64,000 nucleotides of DNA from assembly GCA_951394045.1 (NCBI GenBank), contig OX595994.1, forward strand, positions 2,046,001-2,110,000. The letters are read 5' to 3'. The notes beneath the pieces were generated by a model that saw nothing but the letters and a program-made list of their open reading frames with translations, made no database searches and was not told where the DNA came from. Numbering within the stretch: position 1 is the first letter of the stretch; every line of letters starts with the position of its first letter. The translations under genes and the position numbers were made by a program. Below, piece by piece: positions 30,210-40,047 of this stretch. The DNA is from Nitzschia sp. DOCU1. Lineage: Eukaryota > Bacillariophyta > Bacillariophyceae > Bacillariales > Bacillariaceae.

Positions 30210-32375
30210 GTGGGGGGGAAGTGGCCCTCTTCTTTCGTCGTTTGGGAGAAAAGAATGACAAAAAATCACGCGCCGACACAAAAAATTATGGCTCGTCGCA
30301 AGAAGTCCATGGGCGTCGGGGCCGTTGTTTCGGCCCTTTCAAGGATGCTTCACCCCTCCGCACACATCAGAGAGCACTATCCTAACCCAGACAGAGTGCA
30401 CAAGTTGTCTGAATTGCTGGTCATAGGGAGAGAGATGCGCAAAATAAATGGAAAGCAACAAATGGCGATTCTCATGCGCCACGACACCTTTCCCAACATC
30501 ACCCTGTATTGTGCCGAAAGGTTTGCTGTCATCGAGCAAGAAGGGCCAACGGATGAATTCTTTTCAGATCCATTGGTGGCAGAGACTAATGATGAAGAGC
30601 CAGCTGCTGGGGACGAGGAGATGCTGCCAGATGAAGTCCAGGAGCTTCTTCACCAAGGCTACGTGGGCCCAGATGATGCCCGACTTGTCTCCACTGCGGT
30701 TCCCACAGATGATGACATGCAGCCTGCCCCTGAAAACATCCCTGAACCAGCAGAGGCGGCTACAGAAGTAATGGGAGAGTGGGGACACAACAACATTTGT
30801 GCTAGAAAAGCTAGTGGAGCCCGAAATGTTGGGGCCCAAATCGCTTTGCCCCGAGAATTTCCAACAACAATCCTCCGGATCTTCGAGCTTTTCTTCATGA
30901 AGGACTATGTCATAAATACCCTAATCCCCCTGATCAACCAACGGATTTCTCCTGGAGAACCAGCTTCGTATGGGGAGTTCTTGCGATGGATTGGATTGTG
31001 GCTTTTGATGGCGACAATCCAAGGGCCACCACGACGTGAGTTTTGGAGACGAGACGAAGAGATTTCTAGATTTCATGGTGCCCCCTTTCGTCTGGGCGAC
31101 CTAATGTCTAGAACACGATTTGAGGCAATCTTACTAGCTTTGAAATACACAGCAACCGAGGCACCTACATACAAGGACCCATTCTTTGAAGTTCGTGATA
31201 TGCTGGCAGCCTGGAATGCCAACATGGAAAAAAGTTTCACGCCATCCTGGGTTTCCTGCCTTGACGAGTCCATGTCGTTTTGGACGAACCAGTACAGCTG
31301 CCCAGGGTTTATGTTCGTCCCTAGAAAACCATGGCCTTTTGGCAATGAGTACCATTCAATCTGTTGTGGATTGAGTGGTGTCATGTATGCCATAGAATTG
31401 GTTGAAGGGAAGTCGGCACCACGTGAGCGCGGAAGACCAGAGTTTGAAGAATTGGGTGGCGCCACTGTGGGGCTTCTTCTGAGGCTAACAAAGATGCTAT
31501 GGAGCACTGGCAAGGTAGTTGTTCTAGATTCTGGCTTTTGTGTTGTGAAAGCCTTACTAGAGCTTCGCAAGAAAGGAGTCTTTGCTGCCGCCTTGATAAA
31601 GAAGCGCCGTTACTGGCCCAAGTACATTAATGGCGACTACTTGAAGGGTGTGTTCGCCAACAAAGAGGTTGGAGAGGCTGATGCCTTCAGAATCAACCTA
31701 GAGCAAGATGAGAAGATTGATATTCATTGCTTTAGGGAGCCGGACTACACTATGATGTTAATGTCTACGTATGGCACTCTTGAGAGAGTAGGTGGGGACA
31801 AGAAGCGGACTTGGATTGATGGGGCAGGAGAAACTAAGTCCACAACATTCAAATATCCCGAGCTGGTGTACAACCACTTCCAATACCGGCATGCTGTGGA
31901 CGATCACAACAATCGTCGACAGTCACCAATCAGTATAGAACGAACCTGGGGCACTAACTGGTGGCCCAACCGTGTATTCGCATTCTTGATCAGTATCACC
32001 GAAATCAACACAATGAAGGCGTGGGTCAACATATTCGGTAATCCTGAAATGGAGACACTTGAATTCCGGAAGCAGCTGGCTCATGATTTGATCAACAATC
32101 CTTACTTGCTAGAAGCAGAAGCTGCAAAAGCTGGCTCAAGGAAACGTAGGGCTTCCACAGGCACTGGCCACGTATTGATGAAAATCCCCAAAAATAGCAC
32201 GTTTCGAGGGGCGCAACTGGTGCAAACAGCATGTCCTTATGCCCAGAGGAAGTGCTCAGCCTGCATCAACAGGGTCAGGACCTATTGCAGTTGCTCCCCT
32301 GGGATCATTCTTTGTAGTGACTGCTTTGGAAGGCACTGCATTGAAGTGGAAATGCTAAACGAAGATGGGATCTGA
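30210..32375 (+). CDS. piggyBac-like transposase
   Basis: A 721-residue intact frame. The DDE-type catalytic part runs about 215-620: candidate catalytic Asp at 352 (SCLDESMSFW), 440 (VVLDSGFCVV) and 564/565 (HAVDDHNNRR), the spacing and contexts of DDE_Tnp_1_7 (PGBD) proteins. The C-terminus (about 680-712) is a Cys-rich cross-brace (CPYAQRKCSAC...YCSC...CSDCFGRHC) like the piggyBac C-terminal zinc domain. The N-terminal region (NPDRVHKLSELL...REMRKINGKQQ...RHDTF) is acidic further on. Internal ATGs at 30255 and 30288 could also start the protein. The open frame and preserved Asp residues suggest a young or still competent copy. It lies between two divergent GT31-sulfotransferase genes. Confidence 0.88.
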   Translation: MGGKWPSSFVVWEKRMTKNHAPTQKIMARRKKSMGVGAVVSALSRMLHPSAHIREHYPNPDRVHKLSELLVIGREMRKINGKQQMAILMRHDTFPNITLYCAERFAVIEQEGPTDEFFSDPLVAETNDEEPAAGDEEMLPDEVQELLHQGYVGPDDARLVSTAVPTDDDMQPAPENIPEPAEAATEVMGEWGHNNICARKASGARNVGAQIALPREFPTTILRIFELFFMKDYVINTLIPLINQRISPGEPASYGEFLRWIGLWLLMATIQGPPRREFWRRDEEISRFHGAPFRLGDLMSRTRFEAILLALKYTATEAPTYKDPFFEVRDMLAAWNANMEKSFTPSWVSCLDESMSFWTNQYSCPGFMFVPRKPWPFGNEYHSICCGLSGVMYAIELVEGKSAPRERGRPEFEELGGATVGLLLRLTKMLWSTGKVVVLDSGFCVVKALLELRKKGVFAAALIKKRRYWPKYINGDYLKGVFANKEVGEADAFRINLEQDEKIDIHCFREPDYTMMLMSTYGTLERVGGDKKRTWIDGAGETKSTTFKYPELVYNHFQYRHAVDDHNNRRQSPISIERTWGTNWWPNRVFAFLISITEINTMKAWVNIFGNPEMETLEFRKQLAHDLINNPYLLEAEAAKAGSRKRRASTGTGHVLMKIPKNSTFRGAQLVQTACPYAQRKCSACINRVRTYCSCSPGIILCSDCFGRHCIEVEMLNEDGI

Positions 32376-32556
32376 AATCAGTCTCTCTGGTTTTGGATCT
32401 TTTGCGCAGCATTCAACAACTCGTAGCTAGCGCAATATCAGAAATTGAATATACGGACCCATATATCAAAATAATGCTCTACACGAGTAGATTCAGAATA
32501 TTGTTATATTCATTTCCTGTCTTTTATATTTCGAGAGTTACAGTTCCCCGATCAGA

Positions 32557-32570
32557 GACTGAATTCAGTC
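32557..32570. repeat. 14-bp palindrome, right side of transposon
   Basis: GACTGAATTCAGTC, perfect palindrome; partner of 30082-30095. Confidence 0.5.
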
Positions 32571-32657
32571 GATGCGCGAGGTGAGCGTGCGATAATCCAA
32601 GATGCTCAAGGGTCATTTATGTGGGGACGATAGGTATTCTGAGGGGTTGAACCTCAA

Positions 32658-32675
32658 AGTACCTGATCAGGTACT
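32658..32675. repeat. 18-bp perfect palindrome
   Basis: AGTACCTGATCAGGTACT, perfectly self-complementary. It lies at the stop codon of the small minus-strand frame that follows and just outside the transposon. It could be a protein-binding site or a 3' hairpin. Confidence 0.5.
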
Positions 32676-33334
32676 CATTGATTGATTCGAACGATCCAAA
32701 GCTGGATGGGATCGTGTGTATCAAATTCAATGACTCGATCGACGAGTCGAGTGGTCGTCAACCCTCCCCCGGAGCTGTAGCTGTTGTAATGTTGAGCAGG
32801 TTGTTTGGATGCATAATGCACCCATAATACTACTACTACTAGTGTTACACACAGCAGTGCTAACTGGATAGCGCACCGCACTCTTCGATGCTCTAACAGT
32901 ACTAGTAGTGCTGGTGCGGTACTAGTAGCCCTTTTTGTTTGTCGAAGGTTGTTTTCCTTCGGAACACCATCAGGAGGACGACATTCGGAACAATATACCT
33001 CCTGCCTCCTGGTCCACCAAGAACGCCAAACACAATCAAACCCACTGGGTGGGTGAGGCTGGTGGCAAAAGGTCGATTTCTTGTTGTTGCTTCTTTCGAC
33101 GAGGCGGCAGGATGAGCGGTCCCCTTTTACTCTTTGTCCCACCGGTTCAAGATTGTTGACTTGGATAGCGTTGCTAGCAACAGCATAAAATGTCTCTTTA
33201 GTCCTTGCCGAGACGGTGCAGGGTGTTTTAGGTAGTTCGTAGTAGGTTCGAGATGAAGGTTTCGTGTTATTGAAGCTTCCCAAACCTCCCCTAAAGCCAG
33301 ATCCCATATGTACCGGTAGAATTCCTATGGTCAT
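32675..33334 (-). CDS. Putative small membrane protein, unknown (219 residues)
   Basis: A tentative gene. One clear membrane segment lies near residues 155-172 (CAIQLALLCVTLVVVVLW) and four Cys with neighbouring His and Trp lie at about 89-116 (TFCHQPH, FDCVW, VYCSEC), which could bind a metal. Nothing else is recognisable. Its start codon falls inside a short direct repeat (33317-33339). The flanking 18-bp palindrome and the lack of any known domain leave real doubt that it is expressed. Confidence 0.35.
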   Translation of the reverse strand: MTIGILPVHMGSGFRGGLGSFNNTKPSSRTYYELPKTPCTVSARTKETFYAVASNAIQVNNLEPVGQRVKGDRSSCRLVERSNNKKSTFCHQPHPPSGFDCVWRSWWTRRQEVYCSECRPPDGVPKENNLRQTKRATSTAPALLVLLEHRRVRCAIQLALLCVTLVVVVLWVHYASKQPAQHYNSYSSGGGLTTTRLVDRVIEFDTHDPIQLWIVRINQ

Positions 33335-33418
33335 TGCGAGCTACCCGGCTTAGTATTATTTAAGCCATTCTCAAAGCCAATCCCTATGATAGAAGTAGAA
33401 TTCATATGGTCATTGCGA
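33317..33418. repeat. Short direct repeat pair
   Basis: TAGAATTC(C/A)TATGGTCATTGCGA occurs at 33317-33339 and 33396-33418 (one mismatch in 23). A weaker third copy of its GGTCATT core follows near 33433. The rest of 33335-33800 holds no supported gene. Confidence 0.6.
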
Positions 33419-33800
33419 ACAGGGATTACGAATGGTCATTTCCATAGCTTCATTTGAATCACGCAGACATGGGGTTCTTCGCTCCCTTCGCAGTTTTTTC
33501 TTTCCACATACCCCGATAGTGCGGCACTCGACAGCAAACAACAACAAACGCCCGCGTCCGCGAACTCCGAATCTCCATCGCTTCCCTTTGAAGGGTGAGA
33601 AGAAACACTTTTTCCGGCGTCGTTTCCCATTCACTTTCTCACTCACCCACCTTAACTTTATGTTGAAATAGACAACTCTATATCCCCCCTCTCTATCTGC
33701 AACACTATCTGCAATAGCAGCAACCACATCAACCGCCTCTAGCTTAAATTGTCGCCGCTGTTAAGCCGCCCCCAGAGAGTCCCTGAACTAATTTCCGCAC

Positions 33801-36173
33801 ATGTGCCGCCAACCCCTTCCAAAGCCTAACAGCAGTGGCAGCATGATTTCAACGTCCACGACTACATCTACGAAACGGCTACAGCGCAGCAAGAGACCGC
33901 TAACTCCCTATCTGCTCATCACTTTCACGTGCTTGTTTGCACTTTCATCTCAAGTTCGAGTCATCTTTTCCTCCATTATATTGGATAGGAGCAGTACGAG
34001 CGGCATCGCCTTTGATGACGATCATCGAGGAGCAGCAGAAGTCCCTACGGATCCATCTTTCTTCAACAAGAACAACAGCGAAGGATCTTTCTTCAATAAC
34101 AGCAACAACAACGATGACGATTCTGTGAATAATGACAATGCAAATTCTTTTGATTCCACCACGTTTCCCATGCCCGACTACAATGACCTGTCCAATGTTT
34201 CAGGCTTTGCCGAATTTTGGAATGCTTCCCATTATTGGAAGATTAACACCAAACCCCTTGGGGGGTCGACTGGACTCAAGCCAGTAGCAAGCGAAGAACC
34301 ACCCCGAATGTTGGTGGGAATCTTTACCCGAGCTTCTATGCGAGAACGTCGTCAAGCGATTCGAGAAACGTCTCTCAACTTTCACAATGACATGATGGGG
34401 TACAATGGAGAAGATTGGAGCAAGTATCACAAAGTTTGTTCGTTGTGGGAGATTCAAACACAAAAGATGAAATTTGAAGATTGCTTATTGACCTATGTCT
34501 TTGTGGCATCCGGTGGAGATGAGGATGCTCCTACGATATTGGTGGAATCCAATCGAAACACCACCACCAGTATGCTCGTTCCGGGTTCGGAGGAAGACGA
34601 CATGATATTGTTGAATATTCGAGAAAGCATGAACGAGGGCAAGACACCGACCTGGTTCTATTATGCCTCCAAGACTTTGGCCCTGGAGGGTTTGGTATTT
34701 GATTACATTGCCAAAATGGATGATGATACTCTCTTGTTTACGGGCAATTGGATAGATATACTGGAACGTCGTTTACCCAAACCTCGCTTGGCTCATCCAC
34801 TGGGGTTAGTGTATGGAGGGAAGAGTAATCAGGTCTTGCATGTCTGGAAGGATAGATGTGACGCCCCTGGAGCCAACTTTACTACGTGCCCCCTCCTGGG
34901 TCCGCTTTGGATGATTGGACCGTTCTATTTCCTGAGTCGAGAATTGGCTTTGTATACAACCTCTCAAGCAATCGATCAAGTGGCATTGCAGTCCGATGAA
35001 GATGTCGCTACGGCAACCTATGTCTTTTCCCACCCTTCCGAACCCAAGATCTTTGACATTCAACCGAAAGCGTCGTTGCAAACTTACAATCTGGCATGGG
35101 ATTGGGCCTTTCATAACGATCAATCGAGATTTCAAGGGGTCATTTTTGCGCACTCGGAGAATGCTTGTTACATGCCGTATGGGCCCTACTATAAGCGTCT
35201 GGCAAATGTGCGAAAGGTATGGAGAGAATATATTACCTTTCGATGGAAACAACGTTTGATCTTTCATGATCGTTATCGACTGGATGACCATCCAGCTCAC
35301 GATATCAAGAAGGAGAAACACGATTCCAGAAAAGTGACAGTTCTCTCGTCAGACTATATCTATTCCAATGATGACTTTGATGCCTCTCCGATTGTGTTGG
35401 AGAGTCCCTACAATTTGGTCTTTTTTCCAGTTACTGGCGCGGGGGATGTCGTTTGGCGATGTATCATCCGGCGTATTCTGGGATATGAAGACTGGACCGA
35501 TACCTCTCGGCAATTTGATGGACTCACGTACTTGTCCAATTATACGTTGGACCAAGCTTCGGAGATCATGTCTTCCCCAAACTATACAAGAGCCATCTTT
35601 GTTCGTAATCCTCTGGATCGCATCCAATCGAACTACATCCAAATGGTTGAACATGACGGTCCCGACCATGAAATGATTTCGGGCTGCGATTGTGCTCGAG
35701 GTTGTGGCCAGGGAGAGAATATCCTTGAAAGGTGCAAGAATGATACTTCGACCTTTCGGGATTTTCTCACTGGACTCGTGAACAATTGCGACAAACCATA
35801 CTGGCGTCCACAAGCCTACCGCATGGAACCCAAGTACGTGGAAGCATTGGATTATATTGGAAGATACGAGTCTTTCGATTTTCATACGACCAAACTGCTT
35901 CGACGCATTTGGAAAGGCGCTCTTGGTTGGACATATCCATCAAGCATCGCCAAGATGCTCAAAAAGCTGAACAAATCGTACTCAGCTGATGACTATTCAG
36001 AGCGATTTGAAGCTGCCTGGCAAGGCCCATTTCTGCACGAGTATCGATCCGAGAAAAGGTCACCACTTGTCAGCAAATACAAGCTTGACATTGACCGACT
36101 AAAGGCCAAAGCCTTTTACCGAAAGAAGAGACAAATCCAGTGGATTGGTGACAAGTTGGAAGAAATTGCGTAG
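33801..36173 (+). CDS. GT31-like glycosyltransferase fused to a sulfotransferase (copy 2)
   Basis: A 790-residue type II membrane protein with the same architecture as 27268-29853 and closest to it of the three. Membrane segment about 36-60, Asn/Ser/Asp-rich stem to about 130, GT31 domain about 168-440 with RERRQAIRET at 181-190 and the DXD site KMDDD at 305-309, then the sulfotransferase part with VFFPVTGAGDVVWRC and FVRNPLDRIQSNY. The first sulfotransferase loop again lacks the lysine. Several CxC-type cysteines (GCDCARGC) and WRPQAYRMEPKY are shared by all three copies. It points away from copy 1; the piggyBac-like element lies between. Start chosen as the first ATG of the frame; M15 is an alternative. 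Confidence 0.87.
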   Translation: MCRQPLPKPNSSGSMISTSTTTSTKRLQRSKRPLTPYLLITFTCLFALSSQVRVIFSSIILDRSSTSGIAFDDDHRGAAEVPTDPSFFNKNNSEGSFFNNSNNNDDDSVNNDNANSFDSTTFPMPDYNDLSNVSGFAEFWNASHYWKINTKPLGGSTGLKPVASEEPPRMLVGIFTRASMRERRQAIRETSLNFHNDMMGYNGEDWSKYHKVCSLWEIQTQKMKFEDCLLTYVFVASGGDEDAPTILVESNRNTTTSMLVPGSEEDDMILLNIRESMNEGKTPTWFYYASKTLALEGLVFDYIAKMDDDTLLFTGNWIDILERRLPKPRLAHPLGLVYGGKSNQVLHVWKDRCDAPGANFTTCPLLGPLWMIGPFYFLSRELALYTTSQAIDQVALQSDEDVATATYVFSHPSEPKIFDIQPKASLQTYNLAWDWAFHNDQSRFQGVIFAHSENACYMPYGPYYKRLANVRKVWREYITFRWKQRLIFHDRYRLDDHPAHDIKKEKHDSRKVTVLSSDYIYSNDDFDASPIVLESPYNLVFFPVTGAGDVVWRCIIRRILGYEDWTDTSRQFDGLTYLSNYTLDQASEIMSSPNYTRAIFVRNPLDRIQSNYIQMVEHDGPDHEMISGCDCARGCGQGENILERCKNDTSTFRDFLTGLVNNCDKPYWRPQAYRMEPKYVEALDYIGRYESFDFHTTKLLRRIWKGALGWTYPSSIAKMLKKLNKSYSADDYSERFEAAWQGPFLHEYRSEKRSPLVSKYKLDIDRLKAKAFYRKKRQIQWIGDKLEEIA

Positions 36174-36617
36174 AAGAAGCAAACCATGGGGGTTTTGCCC
36201 TTTGCGCGTCTTTTCTTTGGCGGCATGGCATTGGTCCAAAGTCGAAAGTCACTATTTCGCACAACGACTTTCAATCAAATAGACAAATAGTATAGATCTT
36301 ATCATTATGGCCTACCGATCGTTCTAGCTAGTAGACAATAGAAGGGCGACGGGCTTCTCTAGAAATAGTCTACTTGCAGTAGAAATAGTGCAATCAAAAA
36401 CTTGTTTCCATCAATCGCAAAAGCGCCTCTCTCTAACTAGAGTAGCGAGCCGAAGTGTGACGGAAATTCGACGCAGGATTGTCCAATCCTTGAATTTCTC
36501 ACTTGATCCGCAATGACAACTGTCGATCATTGAGGTGGGGCACGAGTAGATGATACTGGCGACGATTCTTTGACCCCTAACTCGTTTCTCGATCAGCGGG
36601 TTCATTCCCATGGTTGG
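36174..36617. other. Intergenic
   Basis: Nothing supported here; it holds the 3' ends of two convergent genes. Confidence 0.4.
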
Positions 36618-37808
36618 TCAGGGTGGAGTGGTAGTAGAACCATGGTCATCATCTTGTGGACGAGGTGGACTGATTCCTTCCGTGACAGGAGCCGCAATAG
36701 CCACAACCGAGCGTCGAGGTGGGTCACTATTGATGGAACTTCGTGGAGTGTTGGCTGCTGCCAAGTCTTTACGAGAAAGGCGTTTCGTTCCTATTGTGGG
36801 TCGGGGTGGAGTTGTAGACCGAGATTCGTCCTCATCGTCTTTATTATTGTCCAGCCGAAATGCACTGATTTCATCGAGGAGAAATGGATTAATACCCTCT
36901 GTGACTGGAGCCACAATCGAAGCCGTAGAACGTCGAGGTGGTCCAGTATTGACGGCCGACAGTCGTGGCGAGTTGGCTACGTCTTTGCGAGAAAGGCGTT
37001 TCTTTCCCATTGTAGGTCGGGTTGGCGTAAGAGACCGTTGTGTGTCGTCCAAGTTGATTGCTTTAATTTCTTCTAATAAAGAAGCATTGTTGTTGGTATT
37101 GTTGACAATGGCCTCGGTACTTCGACGCGGTTGGACGCAACGAGTAGGAGCTGGACGACGACTGCATGTAGTATCTCTCGTCTCGCGTCGTCGAGAGGAT
37201 GGCTGTGGCAGAGGACTCGTACTGCGGGGTGGACTAGTAGTAGCAGACGCCTTGTCGCTTTGAGTGGAAACTGATTTCTTTTGACGCGATGCCACAGGCG
37301 ATGCGAATCCTTCCAATTTGTACAAATCCGAATTTTTGAGCATTTCCAAAAGCGCCGATGATTGAATTATATGGCCAGCATGATCATCATCGCTGTGATG
37401 ATCATCGCCGCCGCCGTCGTCTTCTCTAGATATTCGTCGTCGTTGTCGATGTGCTGCTGTACGCTTTTGGGCGAGTTTGGCAAGTCGTAAGTCTTCCAAC
37501 TGCTGTTCTGACGCTGTGCTTTTGGAATGCGAATCGCCGTCGTCGCTGCTTTTGGAGGAAGTTAAGCGTATTATTTCCATCATGGCATCTTGTTGAAATC
37601 GAGCAATTTCTTCCCCCGAATAAAACAACACAGATAGTTCTTCTTCGTCGTCCACAACTTTGGGTATCGTCCGAATGTCAATATCATCGTTGAAGGTTAC
37701 GGTGGGGGCATGTCCTGGAGTCCTGCGAAGCTTTTTCTCTGCTTCCGCTACGCAGGAATTCGGCAAAGAGGCACTGGTAGAAATAGCAGCTGTCATGACG
37801 ATAATCAC
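36618..37808 (-). CDS. Low-complexity protein with internal repeats and an LFYS motif
   Basis: A 396-residue protein with no signal peptide or clear membrane segment. Near the N-terminus: VTFNDDIDIRTIPKV, then LSVLFYSGEEIARFQQDAM (about 57-76), a pattern (V-F...EE...LFYS..DY/EI-RF) also present in the protein at 62451-63161. The second half has about two and a half copies of a unit of roughly 75 residues containing PPRRSTASIVAPVTEGINP, a LLDEI-A-LD stretch, RPT(M/I)G-KRLSRKD and PR-S. The unit looks like a site for basic/phospho regulation (KRLSRKD, SPR), but I do not recognise a family. Most of the chain should be disordered. Confidence 0.7.
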   Translation of the reverse strand: MIIVMTAAISTSASLPNSCVAEAEKKLRRTPGHAPTVTFNDDIDIRTIPKVVDDEEELSVLFYSGEEIARFQQDAMMEIIRLTSSKSSDDGDSHSKSTASEQQLEDLRLAKLAQKRTAAHRQRRRISREDDGGGDDHHSDDDHAGHIIQSSALLEMLKNSDLYKLEGFASPVASRQKKSVSTQSDKASATTSPPRSTSPLPQPSSRRRETRDTTCSRRPAPTRCVQPRRSTEAIVNNTNNNASLLEEIKAINLDDTQRSLTPTRPTMGKKRLSRKDVANSPRLSAVNTGPPRRSTASIVAPVTEGINPFLLDEISAFRLDNNKDDEDESRSTTPPRPTIGTKRLSRKDLAAANTPRSSINSDPPRRSVVAIAAPVTEGISPPRPQDDDHGSTTTPP

Positions 37809-38443
37809 AAGGAAAGAATATAGAAATAATGGTGATGGGGAAGGATGGCGATAGCGATGATGAGGATTGTAGTAATGAAAATGAAATAGGAAAGAGGTTT
37901 TGGGAGACGTCGGCGTTGAGTAGAGTTGACTGGTGGCTGGTTTGGCGGATCGATGAGCTTTCTGACCGCGGTCCCTTGAACATTCGGATAATAGTTATTC
38001 CGCTCTTTGTCAGGAGTTTGGATGAGGGCTGTTGCTATGAATGTGTCACAAAGGGCCTTGTGCCACGAAGAGGCTCATTTGGGGATGAATACTTCTTCGG
38101 AAGTCGGATCAGTCGGACGAATTATCGATTGATTCGAGATGCCTACAAGTTGGATATCGAATCAATCTACTCGCTTGCCTTCCTACAAGTTGGATATCGT
38201 ATGGACTATTTTTCTTTTGCACAATTCTAGCAGCATTCAAAACAAAACATCATCCATCCACTGAGAGGAAGCGTTCATTCCTTCTAATTATAATGTTGAG
38301 GGGGCTGCTGCAAGTTTTATTTTCTTAGATCCACACATTAGTAGCCAATACTAGCCTAGCAAGTATCTGACGGCTAGGTATATCCTGATCAATCCATGTT
38401 GATTGTTTGTTGCATCGTGTTTTTGGAGTCGGTGCCACAAGCA
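37809..38443. other. Intergenic
   Basis: No supported gene. A short direct repeat (CTACAAGTTGGATATCG at about 38142 and 38183) lies here. Confidence 0.4.
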
Positions 38444-39532
38444 TTAGACGGCGGGCTCATTGGCGGACGTGTCCTTTTTGTCATCACTTTTTCCAAATAA
38501 ATTGGACCACAATCGTCGTCCTTCCAAATTGCAAATATAAAAGCAACCACAATCTTGGCATGCCCCACACAGCGTAAAATCGGCCGATTCGCCAGGACCT
38601 GGAATGGCAAAGACCAAGCCGAAAAACGCCAAGACGATACCCAAAAACAACCAAATCAAGGCCCACATGGTATGTGTACCACCCTTGAGCTCGGCCATGA
38701 CAGTAGCATCGGATTGCATGTCTTGTCCATTGACTTGTTGATTACTTCCAAACAATGCCTTGATGGAAGTAATCCCATTCAAGGCGGTCGTGACTGCTAG
38801 CAAGACATACAAATTGCGCATCCAAAACGATGACAATTTCCATGCCCCCAAGGCCAACAGCACACCCAAACAGAGGATAAAAGCAATTCCAAACGCATTG
38901 CGGATCCATAACGCAACCGTCAATAGCAACATGAATGCCAGGGCAAAGGTACCCACTCGGGGTCCCCGTTTGGTACGTCTGAGAAATAACAGAAGCATTC
39001 CGATTACGGGTGTTCCTTGATATCCCGCACTGGCCACAAAGGCCGCTCGATTACTGCCGGCAGGCAGTGAAAAGGTTGTTAAACCCGAAGTATCACTAAA
39101 AATTTCCACTTGCGAGACCTTTCCACCCACCATGACGGCAGCCATGGCATGACAGAATTCATGAATCCACGTTGAAAAGATTGTGAAAGGATACAACGCA
39201 TACTTGACGTAGGGAATATTCATGCACACAATCACCAATAGTGCAATCAATATAGTACGACCATCCCGTTTGAACGACGAGGACCAAAATTCACCCCATG
39301 TCTTTTGGCGAGCCCGAGCGGTATGAAATCTAGACTCTTCGGAAGTAGCAACAGTCGTGGGCGTTTCGGGAATGCCATCGTTTTGTACAGCGACCATTTG
39401 GACTTGACCGTCATTTTCCCATGACGCAGTTCCCGTGCCTTTGACATCGTCAGCTAGCCAGGAAGGTTTGTCGTAGGGCGATGACGTTGTGGACACGGAA
39501 GGTTCCATCCAGGAAGGATTGCCGTTGGACAT
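38444..39532 (-). CDS. M50-like membrane metalloprotease
   Basis: A 362-residue multi-pass protein. A soluble N-terminus of about 90 residues is followed by a membrane segment (ILIALLVIVCMNI, 94-106) and then the zinc motif HEFCH at 124-128 (WIHEFCHAMAAVMVGG), with GG-V after it as in M50B-type peptidases. Four or more further membrane segments follow to about residue 320, and the C-terminus has a Cys cluster (CGACQDCGCFYIC, about 323-335) before a Lys/Asp-rich tail. A second-site NPDG-type Asp is not obvious. M50 proteases cut substrates within membranes; a plastid, ER or Golgi location cannot be told since no targeting peptide is clear. Confidence 0.78.
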   Translation of the reverse strand: MSNGNPSWMEPSVSTTSSPYDKPSWLADDVKGTGTASWENDGQVQMVAVQNDGIPETPTTVATSEESRFHTARARQKTWGEFWSSSFKRDGRTILIALLVIVCMNIPYVKYALYPFTIFSTWIHEFCHAMAAVMVGGKVSQVEIFSDTSGLTTFSLPAGSNRAAFVASAGYQGTPVIGMLLLFLRRTKRGPRVGTFALAFMLLLTVALWIRNAFGIAFILCLGVLLALGAWKLSSFWMRNLYVLLAVTTALNGITSIKALFGSNQQVNGQDMQSDATVMAELKGGTHTMWALIWLFLGIVLAFFGLVFAIPGPGESADFTLCGACQDCGCFYICNLEGRRLWSNLFGKSDDKKDTSANEPAV

Positions 39533-40047
39533 GGTGGATGGTTGTAATGCTTTGAAATAGAGAGAAGAAAAGTGGGTCTCAGGGATGAGATAGGAGGATT
39601 AATGCTTTTGGATGCCGAAATCCATTTTTCCTTTCTCGCCGCCTCCGCAAAGAAGGAGGCGTGCAAGTCACGCCGGCAGGGCCGTTGGGTCGTGCGTGGA
39701 CGACATCCGGAGTACCATCTTGTATGTGGAAGGAATGGTGCATGGGACATTTCCGAATCGTCATGTCTATGTTCATCACCTTTGATCATAGGAGGGTGCA
39801 TACCTTGCCTCGGAGAGGTCAAAGGAGTCCAAACCGTAGACGGCGAGCAAGTCGTAGCGAATGACGACGAAGTAGTAGAAGCTCCCGATAGTCTAATAAA
39901 ACTGGAGTATTAGAACTATATTAATGCAGCGGCTCGACCCGTTTAGTACGCGTACGCAATTCTCCATGGTCTCTTAACCATGACGAGGAAACCCCGTGCT
40001 CGTCATGGTGTGATCATCAGTCATAGTGCACCACGACCTGTGGTCTA
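39533..40047. other. Intergenic
   Basis: No supported gene. It contains the start side of the M50-like gene and the 3' flank of the proline-tailed secreted protein. Confidence 0.4.

Larger units (their letters stand above)
30055..32582 (+). mobile_element. piggyBac-like DNA transposon, ends tentative
   Basis: The transposase frame is bracketed by related sequences in inverted orientation: on the left ACCCGCGC then GACTGAATCCAGAC (30055-30076); on the right, read on the other strand, ACCTCGCGC then GACTGAATTCAGTC (32557-32582). Each side also has a perfect 14-bp palindrome with the core CTGAATTCAG (30082-30095 and 32557-32570). I could not find a clean pair of flanking TTAA sites, so the borders are a guess. 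Confidence 0.4.

Noticed and set aside
37829..38230. A 133-codon plus-strand frame
   Set aside because: No domain, and it contains a short internal DNA repeat; it lies in the promoter side of the LFYS-motif gene.
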